DNA from: Aphanomyces cochlioides
Taxonomy: Eukaryota; Oomycota; Saprolegniomycetes; Saprolegniales; Verrucalvaceae
Direction: 5' to 3'
Assembly: GCA_019828595.1 (NCBI GenBank)
Contig: JAHQRK010000013.1
Location: 2,015,501 to 2,079,500 of the forward strand
Length of the DNA: 64,000 nt
Of the stretch, positions 32,928-45,084 are shown one piece after another. The notes under the pieces were generated by a model. That model worked only from the letters and a program-made list of their open reading frames with translations, was not told the origin of the DNA and did no database searches. How positions within the stretch are numbered: the stretch's first letter is position 1; the number at the start of each line of letters is the position of its first letter. Both the position numbers and the translations under genes were made by a program.

Positions 32928-34774
32928 TCATTCATTTTTTAAAATTGATCTATGCATCACCTTCGGCAAGGTTATCTTCTGATCGTAACTGTCTTGGTCA
33001 TTGCTATCAACAGCTTCAAAGGCTTTGTGGTTCGTTTTAATGAACACAAGCTTCATGACACTTTCTCTAGACAGAGAATTTCTGAGTTTTGAGTGAATAA
33101 ATCCTTCAGTTGAGAAGCTTCGCTCAGACGCAGCACTGGATGGGACTAAACTAAATACACGACGTGCAAGATGTCTGAGTAAAGACCATTGTCGTCCTTC
33201 AATGCTCCAAAACTCAAGAACTGATATCTTCTTCTTCTTCAATCGGACGTAGCACCGCCCTTGTTCTTCTTGCTGCTTGATCACAAATAATTGAAACTTC
33301 TTGTACTCATCCTCCATTGACCCTTGTTCTTCTTGCTGCTTTATCACAAATAATTGAAACTTCTTGTACTCATCCTCCATTGAAACTTCTTGTACTCATC
33401 CTCCATTTTGTTCTCTTCTCTCTTGGGAGGATTCTGCACCGTCGGCAGGAGGAAATGCCACAATGAAGTCTTCGATTCGGTATTTCAACTCTTCGTCAAC
33501 AATTCCAACACCGTTGTAGCGCGGATCCAGCAAGTATGCGACGCCATGCCCGTTGAAATAAATCAGGTCCCACCTGAAACTGGCAATCTTCTTGAAGTAT
33601 GCCCCTTCTACAGGTTCCAAAACTACAACTTCGTCAATTTCTTGATATAACTTGAGAAAGGAAGCGTAAACGTCGGAGAGCGGAACCTTGTCGCCTTGAA
33701 AGTACTTCAAAAGCTTTCCGATTGGTCGCAGAATACCCAGCGATTTTGTGAGAAGCCGTAAGAAGTCTTCACATGTGACGAACGCCTTGATCCAATTTCG
33801 CTTGGCTAGCATTTCGGATGACAATCGTCCTTGAGTAAACGTACGGGCGCTCACCAAGTTATGCAGAATTGCTTCTGATTCGAACAATGTATCAAAGCAT
33901 TGTTCCAAGGTTCCCCATCTTGTGACGCAAGGAAGAGCAAGTGCACGGCAACCTTTCACCTTTTGAGCTTCTGTCAAGCTCGCATTCATGGAATGGTGGC
34001 TCCGAAAGAATTTCACCACTTCTTTGCATTTATCCGAAAACTCCACGAGGTCGGAGAAGGGAAAGCCATCAGGGTACTGTGGTGTGGTGTTGCTTCCCCA
34101 CTTGGTCTTGCTTGGTCCAAACAAATCCTTGACCATCAAATGAAGGCCATGACAAACACAGCAATGGAAGAACTTCGTCGGAAACTTGCTTTCGAGTATC
34201 CGCCAAGCCTTTTTGTTTGCCGCTGTGTTGTCAGTACACACTCCAGCAACATCACAGGGTAAATTGCGCATTGTGTCTTCAAGTCCTTGGCAATTGCCTT
34301 GTTCTCTGCGTTGCTGACCTTAGGCGGCAAGAACTGCTTGATACCTGGCTGTTTTGACTGCTCGGTTTTCATTCGCTTGAATGATGGCGAGGTTGATGAT
34401 CGTGGAGTGAATGAAAACCATTCGGGATGGTTAGAAGGATTCGAAAGCATCATGGATTGATTGAAAGCGGTACAGCTCTTCAAGTGAGTAATGGCAATCT
34501 CGCTGTTGTAATGGTGCTTGACAATGTTCTTGCAATGAGTGCACGCAGTATGTTTCGCCTTAGGTTTCGCACCGCCCCACAAATGTAACCAGGCAGATGA
34601 TGGCCGTCGTCCTCGTTTGGATTTGGCCAGTTGAGAGTCAAGGCACGAGTCGGGATTGTCGTCATCGTTGATGTCGAACAAGTCAATGGCGTTTTCACTA
34701 TTGCTGCCAACGGTTGGTACAACATTGACTTCAATATTGCTAGTTGGTGAAGACATGAAATTGAGTAATGACAA
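32928..34774 (-). pseudogene. hAT transposase with BED zinc finger, internally deleted
   Basis: The N-terminal part (34774-34270) has a BED-type finger, SAWLHLWG...CTHCKNIVKHHYNSEI. Then, after a frame change near 34260, the core follows: VCTDNTAANKKAWRILESKF (second catalytic Asp region), FFHCCVCHGLHLMVKDLFG, LPCVTRWGTLEQCFDTLFES. The C-terminal dimerisation domain reads FWSIEGRQWSLLRHLARRVF, SSAASERSFSTEGFI. The usual segment between BED and core with the first Asp is missing, so it is inactive. Near 33230-33410 a short repeat (MEDEYKKFQLFVIKQQEEQG, about 60 bp) is duplicated, with a third partial copy and a frame break. Confidence 0.85.
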
Positions 34775-35006
34775 AAACTATACTCTAACTTTGTAAAATA
34801 ACTGTCAAACTTTCAACGACACAACATATTTTTCTCTAACGGAATGTCGTTAAAGTGTAACAGACACTGCCGTTAGTTTCGTGTTCAACGTGTTTACGGT
34901 AAAGTTTATCAACTTCAACTGGTAAAGTCGTTTCAAATTTATTTGTTTTCAAAACGAACTTGTGAAGAAAATGAATGCGAAAGATCATTCACTCTTGTCA
35001 GTTCAG

Positions 35007-35210
35007 CAAAAGATCCCTTCACTATTGTGCGTTGACTTGCCAGTGTAGCCTCACTATTGTACGTTGAATGCCCTGGTCGTTTTTAAATAGAATAATATGC
35101 ACCAGAGGCAAAAGATCCCTTCACTATTGTACGTTGACTTGCCAGTGTAGCCTCACTATTGTACGTTGAACGCCCTGGTCGTTTTTAAATAGAATAATAT
35201 GCACCAGAGG
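35007..35210. repeat. 102-bp tandem duplication in the hAT noncoding part
   Basis: Copies 35007-35108 and 35109-35210 differ at only two or three positions. Inside each copy the phrase CACTATTGT.CGTTGA occurs twice. It lies upstream of the transposase gene and may be a subterminal binding array. Confidence 0.85.
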
Positions 35211-35785
35211 CTTATCTTCATTGCCGTTGTAAAAAATTCCGCGTTCAATGATCAACTTCACTGTCAATTGCACGATTTCCATCAACCTGGTGAACTCTAA
35301 TGAAGCAGACATGCCATCCGCGCAAAGGCCGAAGGCGAGACGAGATCTTTGCGAGGTAAAAAACTCTTGAAAAGGAGTTATGCCGAAGCAGCTGAATCAA
35401 AGAATCTACATTCAATACAGTACGTCGACCCTATCCCTCTTAAGACAGCTCGGCGTGAGCACAAAATGTCCCAAGAACAATCTCGAATGATTTTCTTGGA
35501 AAAGTGACGAAATCACGTGACGAAGATCAAGCGTGAAAGGGACTTGGCGAGGGTGAAGGCTCTGTTATCGTCTCTCAATGGGAAACTGAATTTCAAAACA
35601 ACTACGATGGTAAAACTCATGTCTAGCGATATTCCAGAGGACAAACTAGAATAGGAGCATGTTTTAAAAAACCAAAATTCATTTAACCATTTTCGAATTT
35701 AATACTTTTTAAAAAAAACCAAAATAAATAAACAGAAAATAAATTTATTCGTGCCACCCCTTATTTGTAGTACCTCATCAAATCA

Positions 35786-37389
35786 GGCACTCATTCAGAT
35801 GAACCCCCATCAGCGTTTTAAACACTTGTATAATACGGATAATATTATTCGGGATATTCAGGACCGCTACGGGCAGATTTAATCCTTTCATTTAAAAGTA
35901 CCGTATACTTCACCTGGGCTAGATGTCTTTGAAAGTGTCACAAACCCACCAAGATATCAAAGAGCAATCTACTACAGTAAAAACGCAGTGTGATCACGGG
36001 CAACGTAACATCTTCTGCCACCTGGTGACGAAAACATTGAACGCTTCGCATCCGCCAAAGGAGAATTTCACCCAAGAGGGTCTTGAGATAGAAGACAAGG
36101 CGGAAAACGCGCTGGGCTCAGTCGAGATGACTCTTTGGATGCGGATCTGCAAAGGGTGATATATGCGAGACATTGCTCACACCACGTCGACGAGAGCCAG
36201 AGCTCCACCTTGGCACTGATAACGTAAACTATCAGTTTAGTGCCTGATGGAATAATCGATCCTGATTCGTCAGGAAATGAAACGGTCGACTTGTAACTGA
36301 TGGAGGAGAAGGCTTTCTCACGCCAGGATGAGATGCACGACCGGTTTTATTGAGATAGATCGAGAGGTATGGATTAGGCGGGCACGACGCACTGGATGAG
36401 GCAGAACAGGATTGTATGACGGCATCAGCTTGATCTTGCCAAATTGGAAAGGAGGTGTTTTGGCTTCGAGAAAGGATGCTATGTGATGATTATTGATAGA
36501 CGTTGATGTTGAGTCGACACTCATCCGGATAATATTCGGATTGTTCTTTGAAATTGAGCCACAATTCCAGATCCCCCCCCCCGTTTCTAGCACATTCCAT
36601 CACCCAGCTTAATAAAAAACATTTGAAGTTTGTATACCATATCAAATGAACCCCCGTAAATGTGGACCAATAAGTTCTCATCACTTTGGAATTCGCCACA
36701 AAGTGCTCGGATGGCAACCGAAAAGCCATGAGTCAGTTCCCGGTGCATGAGTAGACTGAGTCTTTCCTACTCCTATCGGTAAGCTCTTTCGTCCTGCCTT
36801 TGCTAATATCAATTGAGTGGAAAAGAAAAATCTCGAGCTACGCCCTTCGTAAGAGGAAGTTCCGAGTAAAACTGCGAATGATCTTCGAGCGAGGTATGCA
36901 TTGTGGTGCATCTCGTTCTCAAACGAGGCAATAATTATTGGATGCCTCTGATAGGCTAGAAAAACGTTTATCCTCCAATCAGCAACTCATCCATCCCATT
37001 CGGTAGCGAACGAGGTAGCATACCTCGTTCTCAAAATTTTATCCGTGAATGAGGTAGCCAAAATTTTCCGGTCTTCTGATTGGATAAACCCCATCTCAAA
37101 CCTTACTCGGAACAGGCTCTAAGGAACGCTGCGATGCCAAGAAGCATGAGCTTGAAACGATGGGAAGCGAACGATTGAAATGAATGTGCAGCGACTTCTC
37201 TTATAAGGCAGAGAGACCTCATAGCAGAAGGTAGACTAAAAACATAATACAATCTTTCGTTCATTTACATTGCTTGATATGTCGAATCGTGATGTCGACT
37301 CTGGTCAATCGTCCTGAATATTCCGGATAACATTATCCGTATTATACAAGTGTTTAAAACGCTGATGGGGGTTCATTTGAATGAGTGCC
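35786..37389. mobile_element. 1.6-kb long-TIR DNA element E1 (superfamily unknown)
   Basis: Inverted termini of about 85 bp start GGCACTCATTCA, with an 8-bp direct duplication TCAAATCA on both sides (35778-35785, 37390-37397). The termini share a segment with AACCCCCATCAGCG and ATACGGATAAT. No intact ORF lies within; 36520-36900 is homologous to 45645-45960 in element E2 and may be a decayed gene. The eight-base duplication fits hAT, Merlin or P-type elements, but the termini do not match the CAGNG hAT pattern. Inserted in the pogo-like gene. Confidence 0.8.
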
Positions 37390-37397
37390 TCAAATCA

Positions 37398-38170
37398 GTT
37401 AAGAAGTATTTCCACCCATCAGCGTCCATCCAAGCATTCTTCTGAACAAAGTAAGCATGCTGCTTAGGATATTCTCATAGTTCTTCTTGTTCGATATATC
37501 CCCCTTTTCGCCCTTGATGATAAACAGTATTGGGAGTTTTCACCTGTAATTAGTGTTAAACATATGTAATATAATCACACTAAATTCTACCGTCACTGCG
37601 GGCTGAATCTTGATGACGACTTTTCGATCGAGTCTATTGAGGAATCTTGGCCAATTTGTGTCCAAAGATATCGTGGAGGGGTATCGCAGTAGATACCAGT
37701 TTCGTCTACATTTATAATATTTTCATTCGAAATATACCTATATTCGTTCCAGTGTTTGGAACAGAACTTATTCTCCTACTCTCTAAGCTCTTGACATGTT
37801 GACGTCGTTGCACGTCGCCACGAAAAATTGTTGCGAAGAGCGAAGTCTCGACAGATAGATCCTACATTCTTGTAGGGATCTCCAGCGCACTCACACGAGA
37901 TGTAGTTTTGTAACCACTCTGCGTGGTGGGACTTTAGATACTGCACCATTTGAAAGGTGCTGAGAGTTCGTTTTTCTCTGTAAGAACTCCATAAACTGGA
38001 GAAGATTTTAATGTATTCAACAAGAATAAAATTACATGATATATTACATTTCTTACATGGGGCTGTGGAAGTATACATGGTCTTCCTGCTCCTGGAGATC
38101 GTTTTGCTTGAGGTTGAAGGGATGTCAACGCCTTTGAATTATAATATATGGATATATTTTGTGAAAACAT
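37398..38170 (-). pseudogene. N-terminal part of the pogo/Tigger-like (DDE_1) transposase
   Basis: Minus strand from 38170: a start resembling the DNA-binding region (SPGAGRPCILP), FREKRTLSTFQMVQYLKSHH, then CRDFALRNNFSWRRATTST, typical of CENP-B-like HTH N-termini. The first catalytic Asp is in INVDETGIYCDTPPRYLW (about 37690-37750). Then VVIKIQPAVT, KLPILFIIKGEKG and QKNAWMDADGW lead up to the E1 insertion at 37397. Several frameshifts are present, and an intron is possible at about 37550-37600. The remainder is at 32596-32823 and 16601-16733. Confidence 0.75.
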
Positions 38171-38301
38171 TGCTCATCATTCTTAGGTGTGTACACCCAA
38201 TTTGAATATATTTCAAGCACTCTATCCGGATGTGAAATTTTGTGAAATAGTTACCAGCACTCTGCCCCAACAGGCCTAGCAACGGAGGAGCGATCCATTG
38301 C

Positions 38302-39441
38302 TTAAGCTATGACTTTCCGTGCGATAACAATATGCATTATATACGCGAGCGCCTGTAATTCGCTAGTATTAACAGTAATCGAGAGCATCGAGGGAATCTG
38401 CCACGATATCTTGGCATCCATTGGTCGGATCATGAAGCAACTTTGTCTAATGGAAGCCAAATTTTTCTGTGCTCCAGATGGTCTTGTCAATCACCTCTGA
38501 AATACAATAAGCTATAAAACACGATGAATAACAAATGAAAAAGCAATTAATTTTATCTCTTAACAAAAATACACCTTAGAAATTAAAATTTACAATAAAA
38601 CATTTGATTGTATAGGGTGGAGAAACTATTCTGGGAAATCGAATACACGTGTGATTAGGTTCCACGATGCTCTTGACCACTATAAGTATAAAAATTTAGG
38701 TCTGCTTTGGTGCAATTTGATTTGTTTTGCATCCATCTGCTTCCATCGGATAGTATTTTGTCCGAGATATGAAAAAGGGACAATTTATCCTTCCGTTAGG
38801 AGGGCTGATCTGATGCTAAATTGCCCGCAGTAGATTAATCAAAATGCATGCGCGGACGTGGCAATTGCTGCAACACAAATTACAGACGATATGAGGAAGT
38901 ATAAGACTTCATAGCTCATTGTCTCCTTTGCAGAAACCACCCTTCCTGTCAATAGAGTATTCCCAAATGGAATTAAAGTATTGATTCTCGTATCGTTTAT
39001 CGATTTGCAGGGTATCCTGCCAAATTTTATTAGAGATAGTAAATTTTCAATACGAAATCTAGTACAAATCGTTTTGCATATTAAACTAGCCTTCGTATCT
39101 CCCATCCAATCAAAAAGCGTCAAGAGCAGTCCACAAAATCCTTCGACACCAAAAATCACATCCACCAGCGAAGATTTGGATCACGCAAGGCGATGCATGA
39201 CAATCAACATTACCTCAGACGAGCTTGTCGTTTCTCTTTCAGTCGCTGATATGTACGTAGGTAGCTGCATGGCTATGAATAAACGTTCAATTTCAGTCTT
39301 GGTGAATCGGAAAATGGACTTGTAGGCAGCAACATCGTACGCGTCCGCTCGTCTGGGACCATCAATCGGTAGCGAATCGACCTGTTGATAAGCAGGTGGA
39401 GGAGATCTTCGTGTCAATCTTCGCTCACCAGGACAGCACAA
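38302..39441 (-). pseudogene. Relic of a PIF/Harbinger-like transposase
   Basis: The minus-strand frame 39441-39181 reads YKSIFRFTKTEIERLFIAMQ, LPTYISATERETTSSSEVML and VMHRLA, the typical N-terminal block of DDE_Tnp_4 (Harbinger-type) transposases. After an in-frame stop, 39165-38839 could be its continuation (VDVIFGVEGFCGLLLTLFDW). 38490-38302 may be a further decayed part. No catalytic residue could be assigned, so the last two pieces are tentative. Confidence 0.5.
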
Positions 39442-39643
39442 AGGATAGCAAGTGTGTGCTTGTCCATTTCAACGGGGTGAGTCGACAATCAATGCCTGGA
39501 CACGTACGAAAACACACTAATGTACTATATTGTTGTCAATCGTCTACTATGTCGGTAAAACACAATAATATAATTTAGTTTTACGCAAACTCTCTAATGT
39601 CACTTAGAATCAGAATGAACAGTAAAATATAGTTTGATCTGAT
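39442..39643. other. Short gap between Harbinger relic and copia element
   Basis: About 200 bp, AT-rich; no feature seen. It ends with AGGGA, the target site of the copia element. Confidence 0.4.
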
Positions 39644-39648
39644 AGGGA

Positions 39649-39896
39649 TGAAGAGGTGAAATGGAAAGTGAGATTATCAAGTTAGACTAAAATGTAAGAC
39701 TACACTAGAGTATATGCATCACTAAGTGAAAATGAAAGCTGGTTCTTGAAGTAGACAGTGTAGTCGTACCGGCAATGCGTGTGGCCGTCGTCAGTAAGAT
39801 GATGAAGAACGCTAGATTAAGTGACGTGTGCGCGGGCCGAATATTTTATTGGGGGGATCAAATATTTGGCGCACACTGGCGACACGTTCCTCAACA
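39649..39896 (-). repeat. 3' LTR of the copia element
   Basis: 248 bp, paired with 45085-45332. Six single-base differences seen by eye. Confidence 0.88.
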
Positions 39897-39968
39897 CTCC
39901 CCTCTAATCGAGACGTTTCTTCATTGTTGCTTTGGAGAATAGAGGTCACAAGCTTTGGCATGTGCTCT

Positions 39969-41981
39969 TCAAACGTGGGTTTGGGTAGATGAGGATGTAG
40001 CGAGCTTTGAATTGGTTTGGCAGTTGTTGATCTTGATGATGCGCTGCTCGACTAGATCACGGATGAAGTGATGGCGGACATCGATATGCTTAGTCCGTTG
40101 TTGAAGTGTTGGATTCTTAGCCACCTTGATAGTGCTTTGATTGTCTTCGTAAACGTTGATGGGTAACTTGATAACCAATTGGAGTTTTCCGAGTCGAGAC
40201 TTGAGCCAGAGTGCTTCCTGGAGACCATAAAACATTGATATGTACTCGGCTTCACAAGTCGAAAGAGCAACGATATTCTGTAGATTTGATTTCCACGAAA
40301 TCAAGCATCCGTTGAGAAAAAGAAGGAATCCGGAAGTCGATCGTCGAGTAGAAATGTCGTTCGCATAGTCGGCGTCAACGTAGAGATCGATCGTAAAACC
40401 TTCTTTGTCGGATTTACGGTAAAGTAGATCATAGTCTTGGGTGCCTTTGATGTAGCGTCATACGCGCTTCGTTATCTGTTGATGTTCGTCAGCAGGTTCA
40501 TCGAGGTGTCTTGACAGCTAAGTAACTGTATAGGCTATGTCTGGACGAGTTATCGTAGTCAGATACAGGAGTTCGCCCACCACTTGGCAGAGGTGATGAA
40601 GCCATAGAAGAACTTGTAACTGAACTTGCTTGAGGAGTCGAGATCGGATTGCAGTCTGAAAACCCGTTCGTAGCAAGTAAATCCAAAATGTACTTGCGCT
40701 GATGGAGAAAAATCGATCCATCTTACAGTCGTTGACTTCTATACCAAGGCAAAAAGTCAAGTTACCGTGGTCTTTCATGTGAAATCGAGAACTTAAGTTG
40801 CGTTTGGTGTTTGGACTCAAGCAAAGCAGTGCTTGTAGAGAGCAGAATGAAGTCATCAACGGTAGACGCCAACCAAAATTAAACCTTGTCTTGTACGTTG
40901 AAAATAGATGCAGGGGTCAGTCTTGAGCTGAACAAGGCCTTTTGACTTGAAATAGGAATGAGCACACATCCTCCCGAGGATTGCTTCAGACCATATAGAC
41001 TCTTGTTTAGACGACAAACAAGATGGTCTTGTCCAGGTTGGACATATCCAGCGTTTCTTGCAAAGTTCCATTGAGGAAGCCAGTTTGTACGTCCATGCGG
41101 CATATTTGCATCGATTGCAAAGCAGCAAGAGCAAATAGAAAGCGAAGACTTGACGTACGTATCACAGGAGCAACAATTTCCGTATGGTCGATACCAGCAA
41201 TTTGGATAAAACCACGAGCAACAAGGCGTGCTTTGTTTCACAAGAGAGAACCATCGGCAGAATATTTCTTGGTAAATAACCACCAACAGCCAATGGGTTT
41301 GCGATCAGGGGGTAGTTCGCAAAGAGTCCAGGTTTCATGTTCCATGAGAAAGTCGTATTCAGCATTGGTGGCCTTGATCTAATCTTCTCGTTCTGGTGAA
41401 GAATGTGTTTATTGAATCGTCGTAGGAAGGCTAGTAGAGTGAACAGCAAATGCAACAAGAATACGTTGACGTTTAGAAACGATTATGTCGTCAATAGTTT
41501 CTTCACGTGGACTACGACGCAGGAAAGGTGCATCATAGATAGTGGATACGTCTATATCCTTAGTGTCGCCAAGAGCAACCGGGATCGAAGTTGAAGGGTT
41601 TTCTATGGTCGTCTTGACATCCTCTTGAGCATTGGACACAAAGTCGTCAATGACATCTTCATGTTGTTCAGATGTCGGGACAGAAGAACTTTGTGGAATT
41701 GAACTCGCAGCAGTTTGAAAAACCGGAGTTGTATCCATGAATCGCGCTGGAGGTCGACGAAGACGAGTCGAGCGTCGTGGAGGTGGAGGACTTTCGTCTC
41801 GTGGAGAGGCTTCATCAGCAAGAATGTCTTGCGCGGGCAAGAGATGCGTGGAGGGAGAATTCGCATCGTAGGAATTCGGCTCATTAAACTTAACGTTCCA
41901 AGAATTTCTGACAGTACAAAAGGTATCCCTTGAGACCAGGCTCATGCCCAACGTATGGTGCACATCATCTAATGACAACAA
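39969..41981 (-). pseudogene. Copia pol, RT and RNase H part
   Basis: Leading from 41981: the strand-joining region (LVSRDTFCTVRNSWNVKFNE), a Ser/Pro-rich hinge (PPPPRRSTRLRRPPARFMD), RT (LKTDPCIYF, then LILVGVY). At the YVDD site near 40860 a single extra base converts the reading to VYR-stop. RT continues in the next frame (ITRPDIAYTVT). RNase H follows (ALSTCEAEYISMFYGLQEA and VYEDNQSTIKVAKNPTLQQR, HIDVRHHFIRDLV). Several further frame changes are present. Confidence 0.83.
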
Positions 41982-41994
41982 AATTTATGTCGCA

Positions 41995-42640
41995 CTTTGA
42001 CTGTCGAAAACTTTCCGGAGAGTCATATTAAGGATAAGAAAAGCGGTAATATCGATAGATATGGATTAGAGGAAGATATGTTACCGCTTGAAATCGCTCT
42101 ATGCAAAGAATTGATTAAGTTATGGCGATTCTACCGAGGTGACTTTTGTCTCCAAATGTATGGAAAAGGACAGATTTTGGCCTTAGTAGTGCTCGTCGCC
42201 TATACTTGAAGTTTGTATCGATAAATTTTCCGGATCCTCTGAGTTGTTATCCGTATAGGATGAAGGTTGAGCATGGTCAAGTATACAAAGCTTTGGAGAT
42301 ATACCATAAGTATATCGCTAATTAATATAGCTTGCGATAATCCTACGAAGTCATTGAGGCTCAAGTCAAATGTGAGCGCATTTCAAGCTAATTTATCTTT
42401 CCACTCTTGCGCAAGGTGGAGCTCATAAGCTCCTGAATGGCTGAAACTCTACAGCAATTAGCTCTGTACATAAAGGTTAACATTAACATACACAACACAG
42501 TTGATGATCCTCTTAAGCAAGCCGATATCTCGGAGAAACCCATACTTGCGCCTGAAGTGCTACATTTTAGCTAAATACTTCAATATGATTGGCTAATTTT
42601 AGAAAATATATTTCAATATTGTCCAACGGTATATAGATAA
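41995..42640. other. Unassigned insert inside the copia pol
   Basis: About 600 bp, AT-rich, separating the integrase C-terminal part from the hinge before RT. No ORF of note. It contains TTTTCCGGATCC...TTATCCGTA (about 42218-42256), similar to the motif in E1/E2 termini. Its ends and any duplication could not be placed. Confidence 0.45.
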
Positions 42641-42644
42641 ATAC

Positions 42645-43066
42645 CAACATTCTGTCCAGGAAATTTGGCCACGATGTCGTCGATAAGTGATGTGCACCAC
42701 ATTTTGTACGAATAGTTCTGGATGCAAACTTGGAGCGAGCACTTTCATTTGTTCACCGACTCCATTTTGTTGCGGAGTGTGGGGAACTGTCTTCTCATGG
42801 CGAATGCCGTTCTCAATGAGAAAAGTAGAGAAGGCATGTGAAGTGTATTCTCCGCCATTATCAGAACGAAGGCAATGCACTTGTCGATCGAATTGCGTGC
42901 GACGGAAAGCCGTAAAGGCTTGAACACTATGTAGAGCTTCCCACTTGTGCTGTAGAAAATACACGAAGCCATGTCGCGAATAGTCATCGGTGAACGTGAA
43001 AGTATCGTGCTCGATTGCTGATGGAGGGATGACGCATCGATCCTGACGACAGTTCTCTAACGACAT
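42645..43066 (-). pseudogene. Copia integrase core
   Basis: FTFTDDYSRHGFVYFLQHKW (first Asp region), HCLRSDNGGEYTSHAFSTFL (second Asp) and NGIRHEKTVPHTPQQNGVGE (Glu): the D-D-35-E pattern of copia integrases. A frame change follows directly after the Glu, where ESARS is expected in the next frame. Confidence 0.85.
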
Positions 43067-43083
43067 TTGCAGTGTTTACAGAC

Positions 43084-44808
43084 TTAACAGTGCAAGAGAT
43101 TGGTTTGGCTGGCTTTGGCTTGAATTTCGAAGACCGCCCTGAAACGCACAAGGCATACGAGATGATTTCTCAAGATGTAACGCCATTGAAAATGATTGGT
43201 ATCCACTTGATTCCCCATTTCTTCGACGTTCCACTTCCTGGTTTTCTTCGTCGTCGTAAAGCCCAATCTGCTCATACTGCAACATCCGGAATCACTCTGA
43301 GGATGCCTGCCGACGCAAGATAACAGATCACCGCCATCAGCAACAACAACAATCGGGTCAAAGCACTGTCTCGTTGAAGAATGGGGCAACACCAAGTCAA
43401 GCAAGTCTTTTGGTTTGTCAGTCGGATTGTTTTGAGCTAATTTCTTCTCGATGACTTCATTGACAACACGTCGGAAAGGGCGTCTGGATTGCGGGGTTGA
43501 GCTTGATTGCGGCGGGGCTGACGTGGAGTCATGGCAAAGGCAGCGTTGAACGGTTCAGCAGGAGTTGACGTGTCATACGGTAAATGATGGTCTTGCTGAA
43601 GAAGTGCCGTGAATATCTTAGGGAGAGTCGTTTCATCAACATCATCCCCATTCAGGAGTCGATGGAACTGGAAGTGGTCGAAGCGGTGGTCCAGACTTCG
43701 CAAAAATTGATGCAGTGCAAAGCCAAGGTCAATCTTGAGATTTGCGTCAAGAGCGTCTTCAAGGGTCATCTTGAAGAGGTCTCAGTGCGTGCGAGCAGAT
43801 TCGGTTGGTTCCATTAATAGTAACTCGAATAGGTGGCCTTGTCCCAGAAATGACATGTTGCCATATCGGTCGCGGAGTATGTTTATCATGGACGAAGCAT
43901 TTTCACACTTCTTAACCATGCGCGCGTTGTGGTTATTGAGTGCGGCGAGTGTGAGAGCTTTCACAAGGCGGTTCTTTTTTGTATATTCGGGATTAGTTGT
44001 AGACATAGCCTTCAACGAGGGACTCAACATCTTTGTATTCGAGGTTGGAATTGAGTCGAGTGTACCACTGATCGAACGAATTTCCTTTGAACACATGGAC
44101 GAAATGTTTAAGGGTGCGTCTGGCAAAATTTCAAAATCAATATTCCATTTTCAGCTTAATTGGGATCAACGATTTATGGCATATTCAACATGGAGGGAAA
44201 ACCTCCATTTCGTAAAATGGCATTTCGGGAAGCTCCAGTGAGTATATCCCAACCAAAAATATTGGATTTGGAGCAAAAATATTTGAGATAAAGAAGTTCA
44301 TATCTTGACCAAAATTATTGAATTTGGCCTCAAAATGGCATTTTGGGCCAATTTATTGTACTATTTTCGGTTGCCAGACGGGCCCTAAATTTCATGGCTT
44401 AAGTACAATGATTTTGATTGGACGAAACTAATTAATTAAAATTAGTTGTAACCGTGAGACTTGATAACTGGCAAAAGTTTGTGCTCAAGAAGAATTTGGA
44501 GTTCGACTTATAATTTTTGTTGAAGAAGTCCTCCAGAAAAGTGAGAGTGTCCCTGATAGTCTTAAAGAGTGGACCGATGGCTTCAATGACGTGTTGAAAT
44601 TCGGGATCAGAAAATTCAGTCGAAATTCGGCCTCCGAGGAAAAACGAAATTCGTTTGGTACACTTGATTGAGTCGAGCAGGTCGATTCGAACTTTGTCAG
44701 CAGTCGATTTGGACTTAAGGAGACAAAACGACTTCCCAAGAGGTGTGTCCTTCTTGGCCTTGACTTGGCGCTACTTGCGGAGCTTGTTCGAAACGCGCTT
44801 TGGAACAA
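43084..44808 (-). pseudogene. Copia gag and protease region
   Basis: A UBN2-type gag segment is split over frames: RLVKALTLAALNNHNARMVK, then MTLEDALDANLKIDLGFALH, LRSLDHRFDHFQFHRLLNG. The next frame (43404-43084) should hold the protease, but no clear DSG/DTG was found. Further upstream, 44808-44485 is coding-like in an alternative frame (KVRIDLLDSIKCTKRISFF), possibly the gag N-terminus. About 44150-44480 shows repeated AT-rich phrases. Degenerate. Confidence 0.6.
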
Positions 44809-45084
44809 GTTCCTCGAGGGAGGTCTTCATAAATTGGCAAACTACAAGGAGTTTAGTGCCAGCCAATTTGAGAGAAACTTACAGCTCTTCCCGCAATGGT
44901 ACTGACCCGATATCTCGCAAAATGAGAAACAGGCGAAGCTGTAATGCAGCTCTTGATTGGTTTCTTGAAACAGTCAGACAGTCGGCGGCAAGGCAGCGAA
45001 ACGGCCGAGGCAGCTTGGAAGCGGCTTGGAGAGGCGGTTCAAAGGCGTCGAGGCGGCTAGTCCTGAGTTGTAGGGCTCAGAGCC

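Larger units (their letters stand above)
32832..35762 (-). mobile_element. hAT-superfamily DNA transposon
   Basis: An 8-bp duplication ATTTGTAG flanks it (32824-32831 and 35763-35770). Left end CAGAGGTGGA, right end (complement) AAGGGGTGGC: the short CAGNGGTGG-type termini of hAT elements, with the right one mutated. It carries a BED finger and the hAT C-terminal dimerisation domain on the minus strand. Inserted in the pogo-like gene. Confidence 0.87.

Noticed and set aside
32824..35770. Possible large deletion between pogo-like fragments at the hAT site
   Set aside because: The 8-bp duplication shows a clean insertion.
43584..44241. Plus-strand ORFs inside the copia element
   Set aside because: They lie opposite the gag codons and have no independent features.
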